Made by a program: the position numbers and the translations under genes. From NCBI GenBank assembly GCA_963920665.1, contig OY987266.1, positions 8,003,001 to 8,067,000 of the forward strand: a DNA stretch of 64,000 bases, given 5' to 3'. Positions 47,444-58,899 of this stretch are shown here, in pieces; the first letter of the stretch is position 1; every line of letters begins with the position of its first letter. The stretch is from Straminergon stramineum. Its lineage: Eukaryota > Streptophyta > Bryopsida > Hypnales > Calliergonaceae. Under the pieces are notes generated by a model. That model did not search any database and was not told the DNA's origin. It saw only the letters and a list, made by a program, of their open reading frames with translations.

Positions 47444-47479
47444 TAGCGCTCCCTGTGAAGTTTCCCCTATGACCGATAC

Positions 47480-47830
47480 ATGTAAGGAGGTCCTGAGGGA
47501 AGAAAAAGTGGCGGTTTTCTGTGAACACCCCGGCCTGCGGTCTGACCTCTGGTGGTCCGATGCATCACTTCCAGGGCCCCGAACCTCTTCCGATATCAGA
47601 CTTGAAACTCCGTCACGAAGATGGCCACCCACCCAGCGTCACGAGATTGGCACTATTGCCATGCCTACTGTGAAACGCTCCTGTGGTCTTCGGTGCTGTT
47701 TCCGTGTGCCTCGGGGGCTCTGGCTGCACGAAGCCCTAGTTTCTGGTATCAGAAGGTTGCGAAAGTCGCCATGGCCTGCCTTCGCTAGGCCTCAGTATAA
47801 GAAGGAGTTCCTCGCCGGATCACCAAACGT
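47480..47830 (+). promoter_or_regulatory. Head module and promoter of copy B
   Basis: Matches 23860-24170 of copy A closely: CCGATATCAGACTTG, GAAGCCCTAGTTTCTGGTAT and a TATA-like TATAAGAA at 47796-47803, followed by CATCATCTTCTCTCTCGAG. The core promoter and presumed start are thus conserved between the two copies that keep a gene body. Confidence 0.5.
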
Positions 47831-47836
47831 ACTGCA

Positions 47837-48151
47837 TCATCTTCTCTCTCGAGCGTTGCTCCGACGCTGGACCACACCAGCCACGCCCTGGCGCTTGCCA
47901 CCAACTGGAAGTCGTCTACACCAATCATAGCGACATTCAGTTAGGCGTGCGATTTGGAAATTCCGCGTTGATGATGATAGTGTCTCAATTTCGTCCTTCT
48001 CTAGTCGGTATTTCCACCATTCCAACCACAAGCCCTTGATCTGTGTGGCGATATTGGCCGCAGAAGCTTTGGCAATCGTAGGCAAGGACTTCGCCAAACC
48101 ATCAGACAGCATTGATTTGAGCCAGGAAGTTGTGCACGCCCGAGGAATCAC
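47837..48151 (-). other. Minus-strand open frame in the copy B leader, possible gene relic
   Basis: A 104-codon frame on the minus strand. It contains WLKSMLSDGLAKSLP, then AKASAANIATQIKGLWLEWW and a charged segment. In copy A the same frame has two stops (after DGLAKP and before FQCW). In copy C only the first 15 codons still resemble it (YLNRSLLSVGLEKPD). It could be the remains of a divergently oriented gene or chance openness in GC-rich DNA. I do not recognise a family. Confidence 0.2.
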
Positions 48152-48641
48152 ACGCGAAGTTGTCCGTCTCTTATAATTCGTAGTCTAAGGCTCTGTAGCT
48201 TTGGTTTTTGGTGATCAGAAATTCCGTGCGGATGCTTGCTTGGTCTACAGAGACGGACCACAACAGCTGCTGGTTGTTTCTGAAGGTCAGTACTTTGACC
48301 TTTGATCACGAATTTTGTTGGGATTAGGGCTCTAAACGAGATCATTTCTAAAGTGTACAATTCTGTAAGAGCGAAGGTCCTCGCTTGTGTTGAGGGTTGA
48401 TGCTCTCTGTGATGCCAGGGAACTGAGATGTTCTCATTTTTTTTCCAGACAGCCAGGCATTTGTGCTGTGAGGGAACCAGCGAAGGAGACAACCGAAGTT
48501 TTGATCTCCATGTTGGTCTTATTCTATGCGGTACCTTTCTAGTGACGCAAATGTCTCTGTAAGCGGAGCCGTCCCCGAATTTTATTCACTTCCTTATGTT
48601 TCCTAGTGTCGTGTTCTCTCAAGGGAATTGGCCTTGCATAG
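48152..48641 (+). other. 5' leader of the copy B protease gene
   Basis: Same layout as in copy A. Probable intron with donor CT then GTAAGA near 48365 and acceptor TTTTTTTTCCAG ending at 48448. It is followed by the REPAKETTEVLISML frame, which stops soon after. The start ATG of the gene is again preceded directly by an in-frame TAG. Confidence 0.45.
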
Positions 48642-51082
48642 ATGGATAGGCCCTCATATGATATGCTGCTGGGAGTTTCATTGCCCGTGGCCAGAACGTT
48701 TCAAAGTCGGTGGTAAACTCTCTCTTTGTTCATTTAGTCTGAAATGTCCTGGAACCTGGATGGGCAGTGGCCTATCGAGGATAGCCGTGCGTAACTTTCT
48801 AGTCAACCCAACAGGCTGGTAAATTGGTTTCTCGTTTCACTGAGCTGTTCTCGCGAGACTGAAGACGTGTCCGCCATGAGCTGGCCCATACTGGACCAGA
48901 TGACCGGAGGTAGGACTGGAGGCCACCATTTGGATTTCTATCCTATTGCCACTTCCGAGGTCAAGGATGCTGTAAGGGCAGCAGAGACAGTGTATCAACT
49001 AGCGATGCAGCAGATCCCCCAAGAAGTTGAGGAGTCACAAGCATTGCTTATCTATCCTGAAGTTGAAGCTGATGCGGTGACGATCACTGCGAGAGATATG
49101 GAGGAACTACTACCGGAGAGGTTTCTAGGCAATCACATTGTTGATTTCTACATCAGGTAAGTACTGTTGTTGCTGGTCTGTTTCTGAGAGTTCCATGCTT
49201 TGGGATCCATCGATCATTTGGATCTTTGTTCTTTCTAGTTTCTGGATAAACACTCGTTGAGTGTGTTGTTTAGTATCAGTGCTTTTCTTACTGTAGAAGC
49301 TTTACCTGTGTTGTTCTCTGATTGCAGGTATCTTGAAAGGGGACTTTCCCCTGAGCGTCGAAGTCGCTTTTATTTCTTCAACAGCTTTTTCTTTACGAAG
49401 CTTTTGCAGAGCACTCCAGCTTCACTCAACGATCCGTGTAAGGTGGACTATGAGCAACTCCGGAGTTGGACCAAGGAAGTGAACCTGTTTGAAAAAGACT
49501 ATGTTTTCATTCCCATCGTCGAAAGGTGGTATTCCTCTTGTGCTATATGTTTAAACACGGTTTGTAATTGTGAGGGTTTTCCATGATTTCAATCCACTGG
49601 GTGATGTATAGTTTCTAGACGTTGATTGTTTTTGTCCAGTAAAACATTATGTGTTGACTGATGGACAAAGCGAACATTTGTACAAGTGTTTTAGCTCTCA
49701 TATCGTGGTGATCATTTTGAAATGGCAGATCACATTGGAGCTTGGTCATCATATGCAACCTTGGTAGCCTGACTCGTGCACCTGGTGAGTCTGTATTTCA
49801 CTGCATGCATGCGTTTGAAGGCATAATCGGTTATGGATCTCCTCGGGCGAAACTAACCTAAGTATGTGGATTTCTATGTAGATGAAATGACTAGATTTCC
49901 TTGTATAGTTCATCTAGATCCGATGGAAAGGCAACATGAGAGCTTTGAAGGCTTGATCAAGAGGTGAGTCTTTAATTATATCCCTTTGTTCTGATTGTTT
50001 TATCCATTCATGTTCCAAGTTCCATTTATATACATATTAAAGGGTTTGTCATTTCTGAAGGTTTGTAGGTCAGGAATAGGAGTATAGTTTGAAGGTCACT
50101 TGTCCTTTAGTGTATGGACTAGATTCTTCGATTTTTTTGTGCATCTTTGCCATGGTTAAACTTGAGAGTTTAATTTGTGTGTTGATTAGTATGTTTTTGG
50201 TAGCAATTTGTTAGTTGCCTTTGAGAGTTAGTAGTGTTTGATTGGCATGTTTTAGAGATTGGTATTGGACCTTTGCAATTGGCTTGTTGCCCATATATTT
50301 TTGTGAGAATGGTGGTTATGTCTTTTATGCAGTTATGTCTTAGAAGCATGGATGGACAGATTCCAGCCTTCAATTGATAGGGATCAATTTCGACATCAAT
50401 TACGAGCACTCTATCAGATGAAGTATATTCAAGCTGAGGTATTGTTTGTTATGGTTAACTAATTCTAGTTTGTTTGTTTTTAAAAATAGAATTATGCAAA
50501 ATCTATGTAAAAATGTTTGACAGTGTATATTATATGGAAGTTTGATTGTGCAAATTTTCATTGTAGGTTCCCCAACAAGACAATTCCCACGATTGTGGTT
50601 TATATGTTTTACACTATATTGAATCACTTCTCGCGGAGTCCACTTCACCAGACTTCAACTTTGCTTCAAGTGAAAGGGGTTTGCGTTTTGCTCATCCACA
50701 TTTAGTAGCCGAGGCTTTATCCAAACGGAGGCATATCCAAAACCTCATCCTTGAGCTTAGTGGTATATTCCAAGAGCGTGCTAGAAAGCACAAGGCAATT
50801 AAGCATCTTGTTCAAGAGCTCATGCAAACTTCTCAAAAGCTTCGATCACACTTAGAGGATGAAGGTGATCTTTCTTCCAATGTGAAAGATGAGGATGTGA
50901 TTGTATATATTTCTCATTGTTTGCACCCAATTACAAAGTCCACAAGTGGTCATATTTTAGAGATGTTTGAGTTTGATTCATGCATAGAGCAACCTATTGA
51001 ACTACTCAGATTTTTCCTATTTGTGTGTGACGAATTTATCAAAGTTGCACTATATGTGAGTGTTCAAATTCGCTATGGCTGA
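48642..51082 (+). CDS. Ulp1/SENP-type cysteine protease (peptidase C48), copy B, full length
   Basis: Exons 48642-48712, 48815-49156, 49328-49525, 49729-49784, 49882-49963, 50333-50438 and 50567-51082. The first six have the same lengths and phases as copy A. If translation ends at TGA 51080-51082 the protein has 456 residues. The catalytic set is intact: His206 (SHWSL), Asp235 (HLDP), Gln289, Cys295 (QQDNSHDCG). The N-terminus starts MDRPSYDMLLGVSLPVARTF. The region after the catalytic domain (about 340-400) is rich in Glu, Lys and Gln and likely a coiled helix. The donor at 51056 (TATAT then GTGAGTG) is good but in phase 0, while the next exon needs phase 1, so splicing into the SANT exon is unproven. 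The role is presumably SUMO processing or deconjugation. Transposon-borne Ulp1 genes are known in plants, and that origin is a possible alternative. Confidence 0.85.
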
Positions 51083-51546
51083 ATTAATGGGGAAACCTTA
51101 ATAAGTTATAATTTTTGTGGTTGAGGTTTGTACATCTCAATTAGTTTTCTCAAGCTACAACTAGCATCAAAGAGTGGTGTTAAGAGTTTTCAAATAAGTG
51201 TTTTTTTTCCATCAGTCACCTCTAGTTGGACCTTCAAGTCCAATTTCCCCTCCCAAACTCCATTTGCCCATTGTATAAATTTTCTAATTTAGAAAATATA
51301 GTTTTGTGTGAAATGATTCTTTGAATTAGCTATTGTTTGTTCAAAACACATGGTGGAGATATCAAATTTAAATTTTTGAAAGCTACAATTGAGATTGAAT
51401 TGGGTGCACCTTGTTTTGGGATGCTGGATCTTTCAATTTCAAGTTCTTCCAAATCATAGTGGAGTTTAGTATCTTGGTCATTTAGTGTTTATCTTCTTTG
51501 ATATGTTCAACATGGCCTTATTGGAAGTTGTGGGTGTATTTTGTAG
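51083..51546 (+). other. Intron or short intergenic DNA between protease and SANT exon, copy B
   Basis: 464 bases of AT-rich, T-rich DNA ending in the acceptor TATTTTGTAG. This is short for a separate plant promoter plus leader, which argues mildly for one continuous transcript. No TATA box stands out. Confidence 0.4.
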
Positions 51547-54205
51547 GTAATTCCAAAGCATGCACCCAAGACATTCTAACTACTAGTCCAACCATTTTCA
51601 ATGCTCAAGTTTTTGAAATCAACCATACTTCTATTCGTCAAGATTCAATGTATGCCCAACACCACCAATCAAGTGGGATATCAAGGCCAAATAATGAACC
51701 ATTGAGTGGCCTCCAGATTGGACCCATGGAGTATGAAAATAGATGTGAACGTTTATCACTCCAATTGCATCATGTTGAGCTTGAGGTGCAAACTGCTAGC
51801 CCTATGAATTGCAGTGGTCCAATTTCTGAGACCAAACATGCATTAGCTCATGAAGATGCAATTGATGTCCAACATCAACAGTCAAGTGGGATATCAAGGT
51901 TGGATTATGAATCATCTCATGGTCTTGAACTTCAACATGTCGAGTTTCAAAGAGTTAGTGATAGTTTTTCAGACAAGCATCAACATCTTGAGCTTGAAGA
52001 AGTACCATGTGTGGAGTTGTTTGATGCTTTGAAGGGGAATAATAAGAGAGGTAGGAATATGACAAAGGAGGAGACTTCGGTGTTGCTTTTGTGTAAGTTG
52101 GAAGGAGGTCGCTTTTGCAAGGCGAGCAAAGGCACTACACATTGGAACCTCATCTCTGAGGAAATTGAAAAGAAACTTGGAAGTGTGTTTTCAGCAGACC
52201 AATGCCGACTTCGATATGACACTTTGATGAAGGCCTATAAGACATATAAGAAGTATTGCACGAAGACTAGTAAGACATTTTCCAATGTCACAAATGAAGA
52301 GCGACTTGACTTGAAGTTAGCCACAACCTTGAGCGAGGAATGGTATACAAGCATGGATGAAATTTGCAACAAAGCCAATGTATCTCAAAAGCGTATGAAG
52401 TTGAGTTCTAATGTATGTAATGAGGTGCATCTACTGAGCTCCCAATCTACCCTCAATCCACCACCAATTTCAAATGGAAGGCCATTTGAAGATACTATGG
52501 TAAGTTTGGTCTCACTGGAGATTCATATTATTATGACATGATCCTTGATTGTTGGCTTGATGGATGGATTACTAATTTTTTGTATTGATTATGGTTTTGT
52601 GTATTCAATTGATGCATGTGGTTTTCTTGGATTCAATTTTCAAAAAGATGTAATTTTGATAGTGGTTATATCAATATATATGTGAGGATGAGATGCTTCT
52701 TGAAGTTGATTGTATGCACATGATAGCGAGGAAGGTGAAAAAATTCTCACAATTCATGTTTGCTTGCTTTGATTGGGTTATATGTGTGGTGCAGGCTATA
52801 TTGGATAGTGTGTGTGGAACAATTGAGGTTGCACTTCGCAATGTTATCCCAACAAGTGTGTTGAGTTCATTGAATGAGGACTTGCAATCTACACTACTCA
52901 ATTTGGTCCATGAGTGCTCATGGACTCGGAAAGTGGGGAACAAAAAAAATTTCCACTTGGGAGATGTATGTCCAAAGCTAGCAATTCTTCAAGACTGTGA
53001 ACCAAGGGAAATTCTGGACTATGTAGGTTTTGTTTGCCAAAATATTGAGATCATTATCTTTGTTTGATTCCCTTTTTTTGTTATTAGATGATTTGAATGC
53101 TTACTTTCCATTTGTTGAAATGATTAGGAGATGTTGTGATATCTAAATTATTATGGAATTCACTTGATAGACTTTACCTCATTACACTACCGGTTTTGTG
53201 TAAGAATTGCCGATTTTGTAATAATCATTCTATTCTTATGTGATGAATTATATTTCTCTGCAGGTTTTTAAGCTTTGGGAGCTCAAACTTGTGAGTGTGG
53301 TGGACATGGATTTTGAAGAAGGAAATCATCTTGCAAATATACATCTTTGGAATGGCAAAAGATGGTTTTTAAATTTAGGGGTGTATGAAAAAATCTCAAA
53401 GGAAGTATTGCGCAAGAATCCCCACTTGAAGACTTATTGTAAGAGATTCCCCATTCAGCAGTCTTCACTTCAGTATATTAGAGTGTTGAGACTTGTTGGT
53501 TGTCAGAATCTTAAGCAATTGAATTTGGTAGAGTTTCCCAACTTGCGATCCCTTGCCATCTGGCATTGTTCACAATTCCACTCAATGACAGGTTGGGAAG
53601 TTGCAACAAGTCTTGGATCGCTTGAGATAGGTTGGTGCAATGCTTTTCACAATTTTCCGAATTTACATTACTTGTCCTCTCTAAGGGAAATTACAGTAAG
53701 TAGATTGAAATCCATCAAATCAGCGATCCCTTGGCAATTGTCTCATGTGAGCCAATGTGCTAAATTGCAGAGATTGAAGATACGGTGTGACAAGAGCTTG
53801 TCACCACTAGTAGATGTTGAGAATCTCAAGGATTTGAAGTTCTTGGAATTCTTGTCATTTGGATTTTGTACCTTTTCCAACATCCAAGGCTTGAGTGGGC
53901 TTCAAGCTTTGACATCACTTGAGCTAGAGAATTGCAAAGGTCTTAGAAGAGTACCGGAGCTAGGTTGCTTGAAGGGATTGACCTACTTGAATATGAGTTT
54001 CAGTAATGTCGAAGATGTTGTAGGAGTAGGAGAATTGCATTTGTTGACGAGGTTAGACCTTGCATTTTGCAGTTTACTAAAATGGCTTCCATTCTTAGGG
54101 CATTTGAAAGCATTGGTTTGTTTGAATCTAAGGGGAACTCATGTGAAGGAGATCCCAGGTAGGGAGGACTTGATCAATCTGAAGACCTTGTATTGGAGTA
54201 GATGA
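51547..54205 (+). CDS. Myb/SANT-like DNA-binding plus leucine-rich-repeat protein, copy B
   Basis: Exons 51547-52499, 52795-53022 and 53264-54205. Intron borders match copy A (GTAAGT, GTAGGT; acceptors TGCAG) and both introns are phase 0. The frame is open for 707 codons after a partial first codon. From the first ATG (51648) it would be 673 residues. Exon 1 has two QSSGISR repeats, then the SANT/trihelix-like domain (about residues 130-205 from that ATG: NNKRGRNMT, ETSVLLLCK, THWNLISEEI, QCRLRYDTLM, YKKYC). Exon 2 is helical and conserved (SSLNEDLQSTLLNL). Exon 3 is the LRR domain, with one repeat fewer than A, ending HVKEIPGREDLINLKTLYW. No NB-ARC, kinase or membrane segment is seen. The similarity N-terminal to the ATG (NSK...LTT) is shared with A, so coding starts further upstream. 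Confidence 0.75.
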
Positions 54206-56339
54206 AGAAGAAGAGTAACTTTGGTCGTATGATTGGCTTAAATGAATAGTTTTTTGGAGATAGTTCTACTATTTGAGCCATAAAAGCTTAGGTAGTGGGT
54301 GCTATGTTGGAATATAAAATAAAGAGCTATTGACCTACATTCATTTGTGTTGGATATTTAAGGTGTTGGTATCAGATATGGTTTGCTCAGCAACTCTTCA
54401 TTGTCCTAATATTATAAACTTCATAGGTGGTCTTTTCTCTAGTAAGTGTCCAAGAACTAGGGTGATTAATTGTCATGATTAGAGGAATATACTATTAAGT
54501 ACTTTACCCCTTGAAGACCAAGGGGTAGTTTAGGTTCCTACACTAAATAGTTAAATTAGGTTGCCCCACACTAATTTCTTAACATTTGATACTAGATAAT
54601 TATTTACTAGTATTGTACAAGGATGCACTATTTTTGAATTAGATATTATTGTAGTTGGGACTCATAAACCTCCAGGAGTACAAGTGGAAATATTTGTAGC
54701 AATATTTATTGACTTCGATAGCTTGTATAGTAATTTTCTTGGGGTAAGGCAACCTAATTAATAAGGGAACTTAATTTCACTATTTAGTGTAGGTTCATAG
54801 AGATGAAATATAAAATATAATTTCAAATAATAAAGTAATTATGGTTTCCCAACAAAGGATGCAAAATATGATCAATGATTCATATCCATATGGTTAGATC
54901 AATTTTTGGACTAAACAACATTCTTCAATAATATTTGAAACAAAAAAAGGAAAAATCTTCTAGAATTGATTATAGATTGAATATTTGTTATTTTCACAAT
55001 AATTTGTTTATTTCAATTGAAAATTCTAAGTTCTAATTATAGTGATTTTTTGAGATATTTATTTTAGAGAGAGAAAGAATTCGAACCTTTCTAAGAAGAT
55101 GGAGCATAGGAAGAGTCTATTCATTTAGAGTTCTATGTTGGGCTCCTCAAAGTTAGTGTGAGTAATATCTAGAATGTTATATAGTGATTTATTCAAGTTG
55201 ATATGTAGAGCTGTTTTTTTAATTGAAAAAGTTAGTTTTGAGGGCAAGTTTACTTACACCCATTAAACAGTAGAAGATATGCAAAGAAATTTGCGTCAAT
55301 TTTAGATTTTTAGCAAATGTTTTTGAAATATAGACACAAGGTATGGACATGTGTTTGGGGACTATATTTGTTCCAATTGGATGTCCAAATCAAAATAGTG
55401 TTGTTTAAAGTTTATTGAGTGGTTTGGATAGCACATGAAAAAGTCTTGTTTTTTGAAATTTATCATGTAACTAATATGGTATAGAAGATGCATCAATCTA
55501 AAAAAGACTATGTATAGCTTTATTGAACCTCACATTGGAAGGAGTTGAAGTTTGTTAATCCTATAAAACAAAGTTGAGAACTTTGTTTCCTAACTTCAAG
55601 AGATACAATCTGTCATTTTATGTTGCCAACGTTTTTAAATTTTTTCTATAAATTTAATATGGTTGGTTTATTTTACCTCCACATATTGTAGTGTAATTGA
55701 TAATAAGTCAAATCTTGTATTTCCTTAGAAAATTTACAAGCCTGCATTCAATAAGGTATAATATTTAACCTTTAAAGTCCTAAGGCCCTTTTTCATCAAA
55801 AAACACTCAACCACCTAAAAGGCTGTACAATATAGGATGGTCAATGTCTTTGTAGACCAAGTCAAATCAATGTAGAAGCACACAACTCTAAACATTCACC
55901 AAAAATAGGAATTTTCTTTTTAGCATTTATGTTTTGGTCTAATAGGTTCAAACTTTAAAGGGATCAATGTGAAGTAATGTGAATGCAAAATTCATAATAT
56001 ATATGTTCAAAGGATGAAATTTCTTTTAATATCAAAATGAACAAGAAAACATCCTAGAAGAAACCTTTGATGAGATTTTTATTTCTTATAAAGCATCAAA
56101 TACATCATTTGTAAGAATCCATCAACAATTTTTTATTAGAGACCATGTTAGGGCATCTAACTATGTCCACTTCTAATTTTTTCAAAATTTCTAATCAAAT
56201 GAAAGATGACTAATTTGGAAGATACTCGATGCAATTTAGAATAGCCTCTGACAATAAGGTCTAGTAACTAGTAGTAGTCCTATATTACCAATTGAAATGT
56301 TTTTTCTACCGAACATTGAATTGAACACTCAACATCCAA
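54206..56339 (+). other. AT-rich downstream region of copy B
   Basis: No gene. It contains a hairpin-type repeat at 54531-54796, a copy of the dispersed AT-rich family (55270-55770, ending near TTTAACCTTTAAAG) and, from about 56130, a tail fragment similar to 36270-36440 and 40520-40680. Confidence 0.5.
54531..54796. repeat. Inverted repeat with an indel in one arm
   Basis: TACACTAAATAGTTAAATTA then GGTTGCCCCA (54531-54568) is mirrored by 54740-54796, where about 17 extra bases split the arm. Likely a decayed fold-back element. No flanking duplication recognised. Confidence 0.55.
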
Positions 56340-58080
56340 AGACCCAAAATCAATAATATAAATTCCATGATCAAAACTATTTGTTGTTTAATGTAACTTT
56401 CAAAACATTTATCTATCAATCAAAAATATGGGCCGAGTATGATATCAAAAACATAGGGCCTAATGTTTTCTATCTATTATTACATTGACTACCTTCTTGG
56501 ACTCTCTATAAATGCTATGTTTCCACAATTATAGAATCAAATCAATTTGGTCTACTTGAGCACTTCTAGAGTAAATAATCTTGTCTTTGGTCTTGTTGAA
56601 TTTAATACTCATATCATATACAAAGTCAATTCTAAAAGTAAATCCACCTCACAAGCATGTAAGCATCATTTCTATCAATTAACAATCCTAGGATTTGTTA
56701 GGTTTTGTTGAAAAAAAAGAAATTCCTAATGTTTTTAGCATTTGTTTTTTGTCACTATATATGAACAAAATATGAATTTTCAATCGTTGATTGTAGGTAT
56801 ACCTAAAATTCATCCCAGGTTCTTATGTTCAACAACCATGCATTTTAGGCTACAATTTGTAGAGATGGTTTTGGGGGTCATTGCAAGAAACACTGGTCCT
56901 ATTTTCCGTCATAATAAGAGTGATACTTTTGTTATTCGCTATAACTTTTGAAGCACAAGTCCAATGAACATAAAATTTCTATGGAACATGTCTAATTTGA
57001 TGGTAATCATATCTCTTATTTTTTAGAAATAAAAAAAATCATTTTGTATTTAAAAGTCATTTTTGTTAATTTATCACAAAGTGTAGTTTGGGGATTTTCA
57101 CTACATTAGGAGTCCCCAAATTTTATGGTCCAGAGTTGAAATTTCATGGTCTATTTTTATATTAGGAAAGCATGTATCTGCCAAAGGAAATTTGAAAATA
57201 TATTATTTTATGTCCTCTACATGAGCACAATTTTGGGGACTCCCATTGAGCACAATTTTTGAACATTAAAGATGGTTCTAAGATCATTCTTTTATTGAAA
57301 TCTCATCTTCATCAACTCTTCCCAAATAGACAATTTTTAATTTTAAAAAAAAATTATTTTCCTATTTATTACAAATTAAAATGTGAAAATGCCAATTTTC
57401 ATGAGAATTGGCACTTTTCTAGTTCTCCTACCTAGAGAATTTTTCTATGGTTTTCCTTCCTAGGGTACCTTCTTCTTAAAGGTTTATACTTAAAAAATAT
57501 TTTTTTCATTTAAAAAAAATTATTTTTCTAATTATAAAGTACTCCCAGAAAAAACAGGAGTACTATGGAAAATGCTACAGAAAATGGACGGTGTTTCTTG
57601 CAATGACCCTTTGCTAGAGAGTTGCAATTCAGTGTGATTCCCTTAGACAATACAATACCTTACTTGAAAAATCTTTCCAACCTACATAACATTCTAATGA
57701 AACTAGTGAAACATAGGGCCCTAAAACATTATTAAAGCATCTAAGAATCTAGGCTCAGAGGCAAAGTCTTCCTTATTTTGAGTCTAGGGAATGTGACCAC
57801 ATCATCTTTTTGAAGGCCCATTCTTGCTAGATATTTGAATGGAAGGCTCTTTGCTTGATCAAAGAAGTTTGTTGGTGGAGTGTACCATTAACACATACTT
57901 GCAGAACAATTCCGTCTTTTAGAAAAGAAGATACTACTAAACAAGGGACTCTTTCTTTGTACCACTCACTCACTTTTTGAGTTAGGTAGTTAACCTAAAC
58001 CCTAAACTTCCTCATCGTATGCAACTTTAGTCAATGCAATGCTTCTTCCCCTTTAGATGAGAGCCAATAAACTTGTATAG
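56340..58080 (+). repeat. Spacer module, copy 4 (interrupted)
   Basis: Matches the other three spacers. It is split by the TIR element 56875-57609. It also supplies a second empty TTAA site (near 56686) for the 36813 insertion. It ends with the phrase TTTTTGAGTTAGG and the AATGCTTCTTCCCC pre-head sequence. Confidence 0.65.
56875..57609. mobile_element. Non-autonomous TIR element, GGGTCATTGCAAG family, copy 1
   Basis: The left end is GGGTCATTGCAAGAAACAC. The right end, reverse-complemented, is identical over the same 19 bases and continues nearly so. The 735-bp element interrupts the spacer module. A short T-rich duplication (TTT or TTTG) may flank it. The interior has no transposase frame. 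The copy at 62931 shares ends and the start of the interior. Confidence 0.75.
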
Positions 58081-58690
58081 ATGTAAGGTGAATTTTGTTT
58101 CGACACCCAAAACCCAAGGAAAGTAATATAGGGGCATTCGTTCCAATGAATATCAATAAGTCTAGTGTTTTGTGTTTAAGGTCACTTATTTTGTAATATG
58201 GATACTTATCTAAGTTGTTACATGATTTGTTTTATAAAATAAGTAAATAACCCAAGAAAATGCTTCTATTGTCAATTAGTCATAGTCCAATTTCCAATGC
58301 TATATATAAGACACAATGTATTGTATCCGTCTAGTGTATGGATCATGTCAAATCTCTTGTCAATTTGTGAGGGGATTGTCAATATGTCTTGATGCATGAT
58401 CTAGCCACTTAATATCACACACACACACATATAAGTTTTATTATATTTAATACTGAATCCTCTTTCCATTCTCTCCCTGTCTAGCAATGCTAGCGTTACT
58501 AAATTAATTGTAACTTTTATTATTCAAGAGGAAATTTGTATTCCTCTCATAATGCAACCAAATATCTCCAGAGGAAGGATTGGTTCTTTCCTGGTATATT
58601 GCTTGTTTCTTTAAATTGCCCACTTTACTTCATCTTTACAGGTCAATCAGACTTTATTTCGAAGCAGGGGCGAAGGGTCAATCTGTCAGG
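58081..58690. other. Non-coding DNA with a CA microsatellite
   Basis: No gene. A short (CA)7 run lies at 58416-58429. The array homology ends in this stretch. Confidence 0.5.
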
Positions 58691-58828
58691 GCCACACCCC
58701 AAGACTGCACAGAGTTGAACCTGGGCCTATGACCGATTGACCGCGCTCCTTGTTACTGCCGGTGGCACTGCGTCCTTCTCAGCTACGGGCAAGCAACAGC
58801 TTATCAATTAGACTGTTTATCTTTTATA

Positions 58829-58898
58829 CTCCCTCCGTTTGGAAATAGTGTATCCATTTTGCACAGAGAATGGATACACTATATCCAAACGGAGGGAG
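58829..58898. mobile_element. Stowaway-type MITE, 70 bp
   Basis: TA duplications (58827-58828, 58899-58900) flank 30-bp inverted ends starting CTCCCTCCGTTTGG, with one mismatch between arms and a loop of about 10 bases. CTCCCTCCGT is the hallmark end of Stowaway elements (Tc1/mariner). The element is almost entirely a hairpin. Confidence 0.9.
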
Positions 58899-58899
58899 T

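Noticed and set aside
47349..47930. 193-codon plus-strand frame in the copy B head
   Set aside because: It runs across the TATA box and presumed transcript start, and its first part lies in the fold-back insert that copy A lacks. Agreement with A is DNA-level conservation of the head.
58670..58790. tRNA-derived SINE or tRNA gene on the minus strand (GGTCAATCGGT and GGTTCAACTC resemble A and B boxes)
   Set aside because: The two boxes are only about a dozen bases apart, far less than in a tRNA, no cloverleaf can be drawn and no A-rich tail or target duplication is visible.
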